Source of the DNA: GCA-2697345 sp049602715
GTDB lineage: Bacteria; Pseudomonadota; Alphaproteobacteria; Rhodobacterales; Rhodobacteraceae
Assembly: GCA_049602715.1 (NCBI GenBank)
Contig: JBMYRX010000032.1
Coordinates: 1 to 23,342 of the forward strand
Direction: 5' to 3'
Length of the DNA stretch: 23,342 nt
Below the pieces are notes generated by a model. It was not told the origin of the DNA. It made no database searches and was given only the letters and a program-made list of their open reading frames with translations. Numbering within the stretch: the stretch's first letter is position 1; the number at the start of each line of letters is the position of its first letter. This document shows positions 15,586 through 22,846 of this stretch, one piece after another. Both the position numbers and the translations under genes were made by a program.

Positions 15586-17712
15586 CTAAGTTGGTTTCAA
15601 ATCGATATCTCTGTATCTTTCAAGTGCAGCTACATAACTATCAGCTTCAATTGATACCATTATCGAGTGCAAGTGCTGAGAGTCACTTACATCGACATCA
15701 ACTAGAATGCGAAAATAATCAGGCTTTCGATCTAGGAAGTGCAAATCAGAAATATTTGCCCTTTGCTCTCCAATTAAAGTACAAAGCCTCCCTAGCACAC
15801 CAGAGTCATTTACAATAGTTAAATTGAGGGTAACGGTGTTTGAAGCTTGGTGTTTCCCCGGGTCCCAATGCACATCTACCCATCTGTCTGAGTTTCTATC
15901 TATTTCCACCAAGGCTCCACAATCGATAGAATGGACAAAAACGCCATCCCCTTTGTGCTTAATGCCAACAATTCGTTCGCCAGGTAACGGCAGGCAGCAG
16001 CGTGATCTAGTGATTTGAACTCCTTTCGGTAAACCTATTACAGACCGCTTAGAATATGGCCTATCAATCTTGGATTTCTTAACCAGATCTGGGTAAATAG
16101 CATTTACTACATCTTTAGAAGACAAGTCTGTAGAACCAACTAACTCAAGGAGGTGAGATACATTTTTTAAATTTAGTTCTTTAGAAGCTATTGATAAAGC
16201 TTTTTCAGTAGCCCGCTTACCGATTTGTTCAAAGGCGGCTCTCGTTAGCTCTCGTCCTAATTTAACAAACCTATCTTTGTGTTCTTCTCGTAAGGATCGC
16301 CTAATTGCCGCTTTTGCGCGTCCAGTAACGACAATATCAGTCCAAGTTGGTTGTGCTTTCTGACCATCAGCCGTTATTATATTCACAGATTGTCCATTCC
16401 TCAATCTTGTCCACAAAGGGACCCTAATCCCATTAACCTTCGCTCCAACACAACTATGTCCAATTCGCGTATGAATAGCGTAAGCAAAATCTAATGGAGT
16501 GGCACCACGCGGTAATTTTACAACCTCTCCTTTTGGTGTAAAACAAAACACTTGATCCGTGTACATTTCCAATTTTACATGCTCTAAAAATTCATCATGA
16601 TCATCAGCCTGTTCGATTCTTTCGTTCATAGTAGAAATCCAGCTTGAAGGATCCAATGTAAACGGATTTTCTACCCGAACTCCATCCTTAAAAGCCCAAT
16701 GTGCAGCTACACCTGTCTCTGCTACATCATGCATCTCTCGGGTCCGAATCTGTACTTCAACTTGCATTCCATCACGTCCCGAAACTGTGGTATGTAAAGA
16801 GTGATAGCCATTCGACTTCGGCTGACTAATATAATCCTTGAACCTTCCTGGTACCGCTCGCCACCTTTGATGAATCGTTCCTAATATCTTGTAACAATCG
16901 TCTTCTTTGCTGGTAATTATACGAAAACCATATATGTCTGATAGCTGTGAAAAACCTTGTTTTTTTTCTTCCATCTTACGCCAAATGGAATATGGCTTCT
17001 TAGCTCTCCCATAAACTTCACATGTGAGTTCTACTTTAGCCAGCTCTGATTTTATATCTTCAGTAATTTTAGGAACAACGCTTCCTGTTTCTTTTTGAAG
17101 TGTTATAAAACGCCGGATAATCGAGTTTCTAGCGTCAGGATTCAAAACCCTGAAAGCCAAATCTTCTAACTCTTCTCTCATCCAGTGCATACCAATGCGT
17201 CCTGCCAAGGGTGCAAAAATATCCATGGTTTCTCTCGATTTTTTTTTCTGTTTTTCAGGACTCATATGTTTAATTGTTCGCATGTTGTGTAATCTATCAG
17301 CAAGCTTTACTAGTATTACTCTCAGATCTTTTGACATTGCCATGAAAAGCTTTCGGAAATTCTCAGCTTGTTTTGTTTCTGTAGAGTTTAACTGAAGATT
17401 TGTTAACTTGGTAACTCCTTCAACTAAACCAGCCACTTCAGCACCAAAGTTTCTCTCTACTTCGATAAATGTAGAATTTGTATCTTCTAGGGTGTCATGT
17501 AGTAGAGCTGTTATTATAGATGCATCATCAAGACGCTGCTCAGTTAGTAGAGCCGCGACAGCAACAGGATGGGAAAAATACGGGTCTCCTGACTGACGGT
17601 ATTGTCCTGTATGCATGTTTTTAGAGTATTCGTAGGCTTCATTAATTAACCTATCATTAGTCTTTGGGTTATATGCTTGCACCAAACGGACTAATTCTTC
17701 GACGTCAATCAT
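15586..17712 (-). CDS. rsh: Bifunctional (p)ppGpp synthetase/hydrolase, RelA/SpoT (Rsh) type
   Basis: Makes and degrades the stringent-response alarmone (p)ppGpp. The 708-residue protein contains, in order: an HD hydrolase domain with H48, H72-D73 (LLHDTLEDT) and D139 (LADRLHNMRT); a synthetase domain with YGFRIIT (261-267), RFKDYISQPKSNGYHSLHTT (290-309) and EVQIRT (319-324); a TGS domain (about 387-448); and a C-terminal ACT domain (about 630-705). The intact hydrolase residues and the RFKD motif, characteristic of bifunctional rather than RelA-only enzymes, point to both activities. It is cotranscribed with rpoZ, 29 bases upstream. The RNA polymerase omega subunit is known to form part of a ppGpp site in E. 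coli, which makes the pairing functionally sensible. Confidence 0.96.
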   Translation of the reverse strand: MIDVEELVRLVQAYNPKTNDRLINEAYEYSKNMHTGQYRQSGDPYFSHPVAVAALLTEQRLDDASIITALLHDTLEDTNSTFIEVERNFGAEVAGLVEGVTKLTNLQLNSTETKQAENFRKLFMAMSKDLRVILVKLADRLHNMRTIKHMSPEKQKKKSRETMDIFAPLAGRIGMHWMREELEDLAFRVLNPDARNSIIRRFITLQKETGSVVPKITEDIKSELAKVELTCEVYGRAKKPYSIWRKMEEKKQGFSQLSDIYGFRIITSKEDDCYKILGTIHQRWRAVPGRFKDYISQPKSNGYHSLHTTVSGRDGMQVEVQIRTREMHDVAETGVAAHWAFKDGVRVENPFTLDPSSWISTMNERIEQADDHDEFLEHVKLEMYTDQVFCFTPKGEVVKLPRGATPLDFAYAIHTRIGHSCVGAKVNGIRVPLWTRLRNGQSVNIITADGQKAQPTWTDIVVTGRAKAAIRRSLREEHKDRFVKLGRELTRAAFEQIGKRATEKALSIASKELNLKNVSHLLELVGSTDLSSKDVVNAIYPDLVKKSKIDRPYSKRSVIGLPKGVQITRSRCCLPLPGERIVGIKHKGDGVFVHSIDCGALVEIDRNSDRWVDVHWDPGKHQASNTVTLNLTIVNDSGVLGRLCTLIGEQRANISDLHFLDRKPDYFRILVDVDVSDSQHLHSIMVSIEADSYVAALERYRDIDLKPT

Positions 17713-17741
17713 TTCAAGCCCAATGCATAACTACTAAATGC

Positions 17742-18095
17742 CTACTCTTCTGATTGGGCTGCCATTAAATCTCTCAGAAGCTTTTCTTCTGACATATCAT
17801 CAACTTCAACTGAGTCTTCTTCAATTCCCATTAACAAAGCCATTTCATCTTCTTCTGGTTCGTCTACTTCTATCTGAGTTTGATTACTTTCGATCATTCT
17901 CTCGGTTAACTCCTCAGACGTTTGGGTCTCGTCCGCTATCTCTCTTAAACTAACAACCGGATTTTTATCATTATCTCTAATTACTGTTATTGGTGAACCT
18001 GTAGATATCTCTCGAGCCCGATAAGCAGCAAGCATGACCAAGTCAAATCTATTAGGTACTTTATCTACGCAATCTTCTACGGTCACTCGAGCCAT
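17742..18095 (-). CDS. rpoZ: RNA polymerase omega subunit
   Basis: Small subunit that wraps the C-terminus of the beta' subunit and aids core assembly. The 117-residue protein starts MARVTVEDCVDKVPNRFDLVMLAAYRAREIS, the conserved omega fold, and ends in a long acidic tail rich in Glu and Asp (about 72-117), a common extension in alphaproteobacteria. AGGAG sits about seven bases before the ATG. It is followed after 29 bases by rsh, the classical rpoZ-spoT/rsh arrangement. Confidence 0.97.
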   Translation of the reverse strand: MARVTVEDCVDKVPNRFDLVMLAAYRAREISTGSPITVIRDNDKNPVVSLREIADETQTSEELTERMIESNQTQIEVDEPEEDEMALLMGIEEDSVEVDDMSEEKLLRDLMAAQSEE

Positions 18096-18170
18096 GATGT
18101 ACTCCTATTCGGCTATATCGAACTGAGTCTCGCGTTTAATGCTTTATAACAAATAATACAACAAAAAAAA

Positions 18171-18740
18171 TTATAGTTTCTTAAAGTCTTTATACTCGTT
18201 AGGATCAAGTTCACTCAGCATGACATTAATATTTTTTTTAAAAACAGGATGGACCCAATTCTCATCGAGATCTTTAAAGGGTATGAGAACAAAAGCTCTA
18301 TCTTGTATTCTTGGGTGAGGTAATATTAAATTTTTAGGTGTATATTTTATTTGATCCTTTTTACTTAATTTTGACCACTTAAGAAATTCAGCTTTGGATG
18401 GATATACCTGATCTTCTAATACTAATAGATCAATATCAAGTGTTCTCGGTTCCCACCTTTTCGATCTTTGGCGGTGAAATACAGCCTCAATCAAATGAAA
18501 TTCGTTTAATAATTCATGAGCATTTAAGTCACTTTGTACCTTCGCAACAACATTAATAAAAATTGGACCACTCCCTATCGGGATTGCCGGAGTTAAATAG
18601 AAATTACTTCTTTTTAGCAGATCTAGCGAATTAGCGGCTAACATTTTCAAAGCAGCCATAATCGTTTCCTTTGGATCTCCAATAGGAGATTTAATATTTC
18701 CACCAAAACTAACAAAAGCTGTGTTATATTTTTTAACCAT
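18171..18740 (-). CDS. folK: 2-amino-4-hydroxy-6-hydroxymethyldihydropteridine pyrophosphokinase
   Basis: Transfers pyrophosphate from ATP to 6-hydroxymethyl-7,8-dihydropterin in folate synthesis. The 189-residue protein shows an N-terminal FVSFGGNIKSPIGDP start, FINVVAKV in the core, and the HPPK signature region KRWEPRTLDIDLLV (about 106-119). The two metal-binding aspartates are in DID, though Glu replaces the small residue usual in the signature. ILPHPRIQDRAFVLIPF (about 148-164) completes the fold. An insertion of about 20 residues (KAEFLKWSKLSKKDQIKYTPK) lies between these motifs. It is 75 bases upstream of rpoZ on the same strand and divergent from ispH. Confidence 0.94.
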   Translation of the reverse strand: MVKKYNTAFVSFGGNIKSPIGDPKETIMAALKMLAANSLDLLKRSNFYLTPAIPIGSGPIFINVVAKVQSDLNAHELLNEFHLIEAVFHRQRSKRWEPRTLDIDLLVLEDQVYPSKAEFLKWSKLSKKDQIKYTPKNLILPHPRIQDRAFVLIPFKDLDENWVHPVFKKNINVMLSELDPNEYKDFKKL

Positions 18741-18799
18741 AAAAATCCCAGAGTATATTTATTGAACATTTATAATTATTCAATTATTTAATAAATATC

Positions 18800-18830
18800 A
18801 TTATAATTAGAAATGGTCTTAAAATTTCAA
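18800..18830 (-). promoter_or_regulatory. Candidate promoter for folK
   Basis: On the minus strand, TTGAAA (18830-18825) is followed after 19 bases by a perfect TATAAT (18805-18800), about 60 bases before the folK start. The spacer is longer than the optimal 17, and AT-rich background weakens the call. Confidence 0.3.
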
Positions 18831-18922
18831 CGGTAGATATTTTCTTATTTATAGTGATTAATGAATTGCGATCAATGTCATAAATAAATCGAAACATAAT
18901 TTTTGAGTATTGGAAGTCCAGA

Positions 18923-19874
18923 TTGTTGAAACCAAAGCTAAAACTATATCTCGCAGCCCCAAGAGGTTTCTGTGCCGGTGTAGATCGAGCTATAAAAATG
19001 GTTGAATTAGCCCTTGAGAAATGGGGAGCGCCAATCTACGTAAGACATGAAATAGTACATAATAAATATGTTGTTGATAAATTAAAAAAAAAAAGGGGCA
19101 GTTTTTGTTGAGGATTTAGCAGATTGTCCAAACAATCGTCCCGTTATTTTCTCTGCTCATGGAATTCCTAAATCTGTACAAAAAGAAGCACATGATCGAA
19201 AAATGGTTTATGTTGATGCTACGTGCCCTTTAGTCTCTAAAGTTCACAACGAAGCTGAAAGGCATTTTTCTAAAGGTAGGCAAATGATTATGATAGGACA
19301 TAAAGGCCATCCTGAAACAATCGGAACAATGGGGCAATTGCCAATAGGAGAAGTTCTTCTAGTAGAAACCGTTAAGGACGTCCAAAACGTTAAACCCAGA
19401 GATCGCTCAAATTTAGCATTTATTACGCAAACCACATTATCGATAGATGATACCAGCGATATTATAGAAGCACTTAAAAGTCGATTTCCCAAGATAGTTG
19501 GTCCAGGTAAAGAGGATATATGTTATGCCACTACAAATAGACAATCAGCGGTAAAAAAAATTGCATCTAAAACAAAAAATCTGCTCGTAATCGGTGCTCC
19601 AAACTCATCAAATTCTAACCGACTTGTCGAGGTTGGTTTGAAAGCCGGTTGCGTATCTTCTAACCTAATAGAAAGGGCCTCTCAAATAAATTGGGACCTA
19701 TATAAGAACATATCCTCTATAGGTTTAACAGCTGGTGCATCTGCACCAGACAATCTTATAGACGAAGTGATTGAGGCCTTTAATGAAAGATTTGATACGA
19801 CCTTAGAATTGGTTAAAACTGCAACCGAAGATATAGATTTTAAGGTGCCAAAAATCCTCAGAGATCTGTTGTGA
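18923..19874 (+). CDS. ispH: 4-hydroxy-3-methylbut-2-enyl diphosphate reductase, interrupted by a one-base frameshift in a poly-A run
   Basis: Last enzyme of the MEP isoprenoid pathway, a [4Fe-4S] reductase making IPP and DMAPP. The first frame (18923-19111) runs from a TTG start through GFCAGVDRAI to DKLKKK, then hits a stop. Homology continues one frame over from GGG at 19095 (GAVFVEDLADCPNNRPV) to 19874. The switch falls at a run of 11 A (19084-19094) followed by four G. Removing one A restores a 316-residue protein with all three cluster cysteines (C17, C101, C200), H42, H79, the GHKGHPE block (H129, E131), TQTTLS and NSSNSNRL. GGAAG at 18912-18916 supports the TTG start (18923 or 18926). 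Sequencing or assembly error, transcriptional slippage, or real inactivation are all possible. Intact motifs on both sides favour the first two. Confidence 0.9.
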
Positions 19875-20344
19875 GTTCAATACCAAAACCTGCTCTGATT
19901 ATTGGTCTACTTGGTGTTATTCCGTTTGTGTTTAGTTCAACCATTCAAGTTTTCGAAGTTCCCCAAAGTTACTGGCTAAATTTAGTATTTGATAAGCATA
20001 AGCATGACAATATTCTTATATTTTATAGCACTATAATCCTTAGTTTCATGTCTGGATCATTCTGGGCGTTGACCTTAAAAAGTGCTTCAGCTCTACAGAG
20101 GAAAGTTTATATCCTTAGTGTTGCACCTTCTTTCATAATGTTCTTTTTCTTATCAGCCCATATCATATTCTTAAGCAAAAATATGAGCTATTCTTTTATT
20201 ATAATAATATTATGTTTTGTAGGAATTTTAATGTTCGACGTCTATTTTTGGAAGTTACAGCTAGTTCCAAAGTGGTGGTTAAAACTGCGGCTTTTACTTA
20301 CACCACTAGTTATAGTGTCTCTTTTGGTAGGATTGATAAACTAA
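19871..20344 (+). CDS. DUF3429 family membrane protein, function unknown
   Basis: A 157-residue hydrophobic protein with about five membrane segments (roughly 8-24, 46-66, 80-100, 106-124 and 138-156). It resembles the DUF3429 family by its start IPKPALIIGLLGVIPFV, the YSTIILSFMSGSFWAL segment and the final KWWLKLRLLLTPLVIV. The GTG start overlaps the ispH stop by four bases (GTGA), and its stop shares one base with the rnhA start. It is therefore translationally coupled on both sides. I recall the same ispH-DUF3429-rnhA order in Rhodobacterales. No function can be assigned. Confidence 0.78.
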   Translation: MSSIPKPALIIGLLGVIPFVFSSTIQVFEVPQSYWLNLVFDKHKHDNILIFYSTIILSFMSGSFWALTLKSASALQRKVYILSVAPSFIMFFFLSAHIIFLSKNMSYSFIIIILCFVGILMFDVYFWKLQLVPKWWLKLRLLLTPLVIVSLLVGLIN

Positions 20345-20793
20345 TGAATATCCATGCGTATACTGATGGTGCTTGCTCTGGAAACCCGGGTCCAGGTGGC
20401 TGGGGGGTTATGATTATAGCGTTACAAGCAGGAAAGAAAATTAAGGAACTTGAGTTGTGTGGAGGCGCTGAACAAACAACTAATAATCGTATGGAGCTTA
20501 CCGCAGCAATAGAAGCATTGAAAGCATTAGAACGACCGTCAAAAATAACTATTTTTACAGATAGTGTTTATGTAAAAGATGGAATCTCAAAATGGCTAGA
20601 AAACTGGAAAAAAAGAGGCTGGAAAACAGCTTCAAAAAAAGCTGTCAAAAACGTAGATTTGTGGAAAGAGCTGGATTTAGCCTGTGTCAATCACGAAGTG
20701 GTATGGAAATGGGTCAAAGGACATGCAGGTAATTTAGAAAACGAACGAGCTGACTTTCTTGCCCGACGTGGAATGGCTCCATTTAAGCAGTGA
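20344..20793 (+). CDS. rnhA: Ribonuclease HI
   Basis: Degrades the RNA strand of RNA-DNA hybrids, clearing R-loops and primers. The 149-residue protein begins MNIHAYTDGACSGNPGPGGWG and has the complete catalytic carboxylate set D8 (YTDGA), E51 (NRMELTA), D73 (FTDSVYV) and D137 (ERADFLAR), plus H127 in VKGHAGN. The basic protrusion KWLENWKKRGWKTASKKAVKN (about 83-103) is of the E. coli type. An in-frame ATG at 20212 would add 44 residues inside the DUF3429 gene and is rejected. The ATG at 20344 overlaps the preceding stop by one base (TAATG). Confidence 0.97.
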   Translation: MNIHAYTDGACSGNPGPGGWGVMIIALQAGKKIKELELCGGAEQTTNNRMELTAAIEALKALERPSKITIFTDSVYVKDGISKWLENWKKRGWKTASKKAVKNVDLWKELDLACVNHEVVWKWVKGHAGNLENERADFLARRGMAPFKQ

Positions 20794-20812
20794 GATAAGT
20801 AAACTTGTGTGT

Positions 20813-20830
20813 AATTTAAAAAATTAAATT
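20813..20830. terminator. Possible weak bidirectional terminator between rnhA and fmt
   Basis: AATTTAA (20813-20819) and TTAAATT (20824-20830) form a perfect 7-base AT-only inverted repeat with a four-base loop between convergent genes. The right arm overlaps the fmt stop codon. Confidence 0.22.
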
Positions 20831-21723
20831 AATATTTCTGGTAACTTATTTCCTCTTAAAAATTCATCTGCTGACGTAATACGCTTACCAGGCTTTTGTA
20901 TCTGAGTGACAGAAATAGCTCCTTCACCACAGGCTATTATAAAACTACCTAAATGTTTTCCCGGTACATCATTAATTTCTTTAATTTTGCATCCAAGAAT
21001 TTTAATTCTATCGTCGTTAATTTTTGTCCAAGCACCTGGGTTTGGGAACATTCCTCGAATCAGTCGCTCTATTTCAACTGCAGATCTTGTCCAATCTATT
21101 GCACTCTCTGTTTTCAATATCTTTTTTGCATAAGTAATACCTCGTGTCGGTTGAGGAGTTTCTATTAAGGTCTTTATGTGTCTAATTACTTTTAAAATTG
21201 TATCCGCACCAAGAACCGCTAATCTGTCATGAAGTTCACCAGTAGTCTCGCTCTGCTCAATGAAAATTTCTGATTGAATAAATATATTGCCTGTATCAAG
21301 CCCAGCATCCATTTTCATAATACTTATCCCTGTTTTTTTGTCACCAGCCATAATAGCACGTTGAATAGGTGCTGCACCACGCCATCTCGGCAAGAGCGAC
21401 GCATGGATGTTTAAGCAGCCTAATTTTGGACTATCTAATATCTTTTGAGGAAGCAAAAGGCCGTAAGCTACTACAATACCAATGTCTGCATTTAAATCTA
21501 CTAAATCTTTTATGGAGTCTTCATGGTCAAAAGTTGTTGGGTGTCTAACCAGCAAATTCAATTCATTAGCTCTTAAATGGACAGGTGAACACTTCATCTT
21601 TTTCCCTCGTCCAGCTGCTCTTGGCGGCTGACAATAGACGCAAACGATTTCATGCTTAGCTTCTATTAACCTATCCAAACTTCTAACAGCAAACTCTGGG
21701 GTTCCAAAAAAAATAATTTTCAT
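20824..21723 (-). CDS. fmt: Methionyl-tRNA formyltransferase
   Basis: Formylates the initiator Met-tRNA using 10-formyltetrahydrofolate. The 299-residue protein has the N-terminal formyltransferase start KIIFFGTPEFAVRSL, the catalytic triad N105, H107 and D143 (LNIHASLLPRWRGAAPI and MDAGLDTG), and a C-terminal OB-like tRNA-binding domain beginning around 205 (AIDWTRSAVEIERLIRGM). It follows the second deformylase gene by 22 bases in the usual def-fmt operon, pairing addition and removal of the formyl group. Confidence 0.97.
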   Translation of the reverse strand: MKIIFFGTPEFAVRSLDRLIEAKHEIVCVYCQPPRAAGRGKKMKCSPVHLRANELNLLVRHPTTFDHEDSIKDLVDLNADIGIVVAYGLLLPQKILDSPKLGCLNIHASLLPRWRGAAPIQRAIMAGDKKTGISIMKMDAGLDTGNIFIQSEIFIEQSETTGELHDRLAVLGADTILKVIRHIKTLIETPQPTRGITYAKKILKTESAIDWTRSAVEIERLIRGMFPNPGAWTKINDDRIKILGCKIKEINDVPGKHLGSFIIACGEGAISVTQIQKPGKRITSADEFLRGNKLPEILI

Positions 21724-21745
21724 ATTTATAAATTCACTCTTAAGG

Positions 21746-22198
21746 TCATTTTTTTTTATCGATTATAAGTTTTCCATCTAAGTGATCTACTTCGTGACAT
21801 ATTATAGCAGCACTAATCCCACTAAAGCTATCCCGGTTTATTGTAGCATTCTCATCCATCCATAAGAGTTCTATAACCTTCGGTCTAACTACCCCAATTG
21901 ATTGGTTGGGTATAGACAGACATCTCTCTAAGTTGTTTTGCGTTTCATTTGAACTATACAAAATTTCTGGATTTATTATTATTTTAGGATCGGATTTCCC
22001 AACTTTCCAAGTTATATCCATCACAAAAATTCTAAAAAGAAACCCTATTTGTGGCCCGGCTAAACCTCTACCACTAGCGTCATACAAAGTATCAAGTAAA
22101 TCTCGAATATTTCTTTCTACATCTTTAGAAATTTCTAATATGGGCCTGCAAAGTGACCTCAGTAATGGATCAGGGTACTTTATTAAATTCCTTATCAT
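21746..22198 (-). CDS. Second, divergent peptide deformylase-like protein
   Basis: A 150-residue paralogue of the deformylase encoded just upstream. Motif 1 is GRGLAGPQ (43-50) in place of GxGLAAPQ, motif 2 is ERCLS (91-95) in place of EGCLS, and motif 3 HEVDH (135-139) is intact. The metal ligands C93, H135 and H139 and the catalytic E136 are kept, so a metal site can form. The two changed residues line the active site of typical enzymes, so activity may be reduced or altered. The protein ends shortly after motif 3, lacking the C-terminal helix of its neighbour. Its ATG overlaps the preceding def stop by four bases (ATGA), and fmt follows 22 bases later. Confidence 0.88.
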   Translation of the reverse strand: MIRNLIKYPDPLLRSLCRPILEISKDVERNIRDLLDTLYDASGRGLAGPQIGFLFRIFVMDITWKVGKSDPKIIINPEILYSSNETQNNLERCLSIPNQSIGVVRPKVIELLWMDENATINRDSFSGISAAIICHEVDHLDGKLIIDKKK

Positions 22199-22716
22199 GT
22201 TAAAGAGTTTTCTCTTTTAAATTTTTTCATTTTACGGGTGATTAACTGTCTTCTTAAGGGGCTCAAATAGTCTATAAATAGTTTACCATCTAAATGATCT
22301 ATTTCATGTTGAATACACGTTGCCCAAAGACCATCGAAGCCTCTTTTATTTTCATTACCGTCACGATCTATCCATCGAACAACAACTTCTGAAGGACGTT
22401 CAACTTCTCCGTATTGATTAGGTATTGAGAGACAACCTTCCTCTTGGATATTCCTCTCGTCTGAAATTTCTATAATCTCTGGATTAAACATTTGAATAGG
22501 AGAATGTACCACCTCATCATCCTTATTACAGTCAAGAACTATCAACCTTACTAGTGATCCAATTTGTGGAGCCGCCAGCCCAATACCGGGTGCGTCATAC
22601 ATCGTTTTCAACATATCATCTGCTAAATTAATTAATCGATCTGAAAGATCTTTAACTTCTAAAGAAACCTTCCTTAGTTTTGATTCTGGATGAATTAATA
22701 TTGTTCTAATCGGCAT
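22195..22716 (-). CDS. def: Peptide deformylase
   Basis: Removes the N-formyl group from nascent proteins. The 173-residue enzyme has all three canonical motifs: GIGLAAPQ (44-51), EEGCLS (92-97, metal ligand C95) and QHEIDH (136-141, ligands H137 and H141, base E138). A charged C-terminal helix rich in Lys and Arg (about 153-170) may contact the ribosome, as in characterised bacterial enzymes. It is the first gene of the def-def-fmt operon and is divergent from the gene at 22847. Confidence 0.97.
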   Translation of the reverse strand: MPIRTILIHPESKLRKVSLEVKDLSDRLINLADDMLKTMYDAPGIGLAAPQIGSLVRLIVLDCNKDDEVVHSPIQMFNPEIIEISDERNIQEEGCLSIPNQYGEVERPSEVVVRWIDRDGNENKRGFDGLWATCIQHEIDHLDGKLFIDYLSPLRRQLITRKMKKFKRENSLT

Positions 22717-22846
22717 AAAAATAATTTATATATATTTAATATATATTACTCCTTTTCCACTTGCTAATTAGCTCAATTAGAGCCACACCACATTTTTAAT
22801 AACTACTAAAATAAAACTTTAAGCTTTAAGAATTGGAGGGTCAATA

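Noticed and set aside
19084..19098. dnaX-like -1 programmed ribosomal frameshift in ispH
   Set aside because: A-rich slippery sites favour -1 slips, but a -1 shift here enters the wrong frame. The downstream frame needs +1 or -2, so this standard mechanism does not explain the break.
20212..20343. N-terminal extension of ribonuclease HI by 44 residues
   Set aside because: It would lie inside the DUF3429 gene, has no matching ribosome binding site, and the family starts at the ATG at 20344, which forms a standard TAATG junction.
22761..22785. tRNA D-arm-like sequence (TAGCTCAATTAGAGCC) in the gap before the gene at 22847
   Set aside because: No acceptor stem, anticodon arm or T-loop of the GGTTCGA type follows within tRNA distance. 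The hairpin is short and probably coincidental, or at most part of a promoter or operator.
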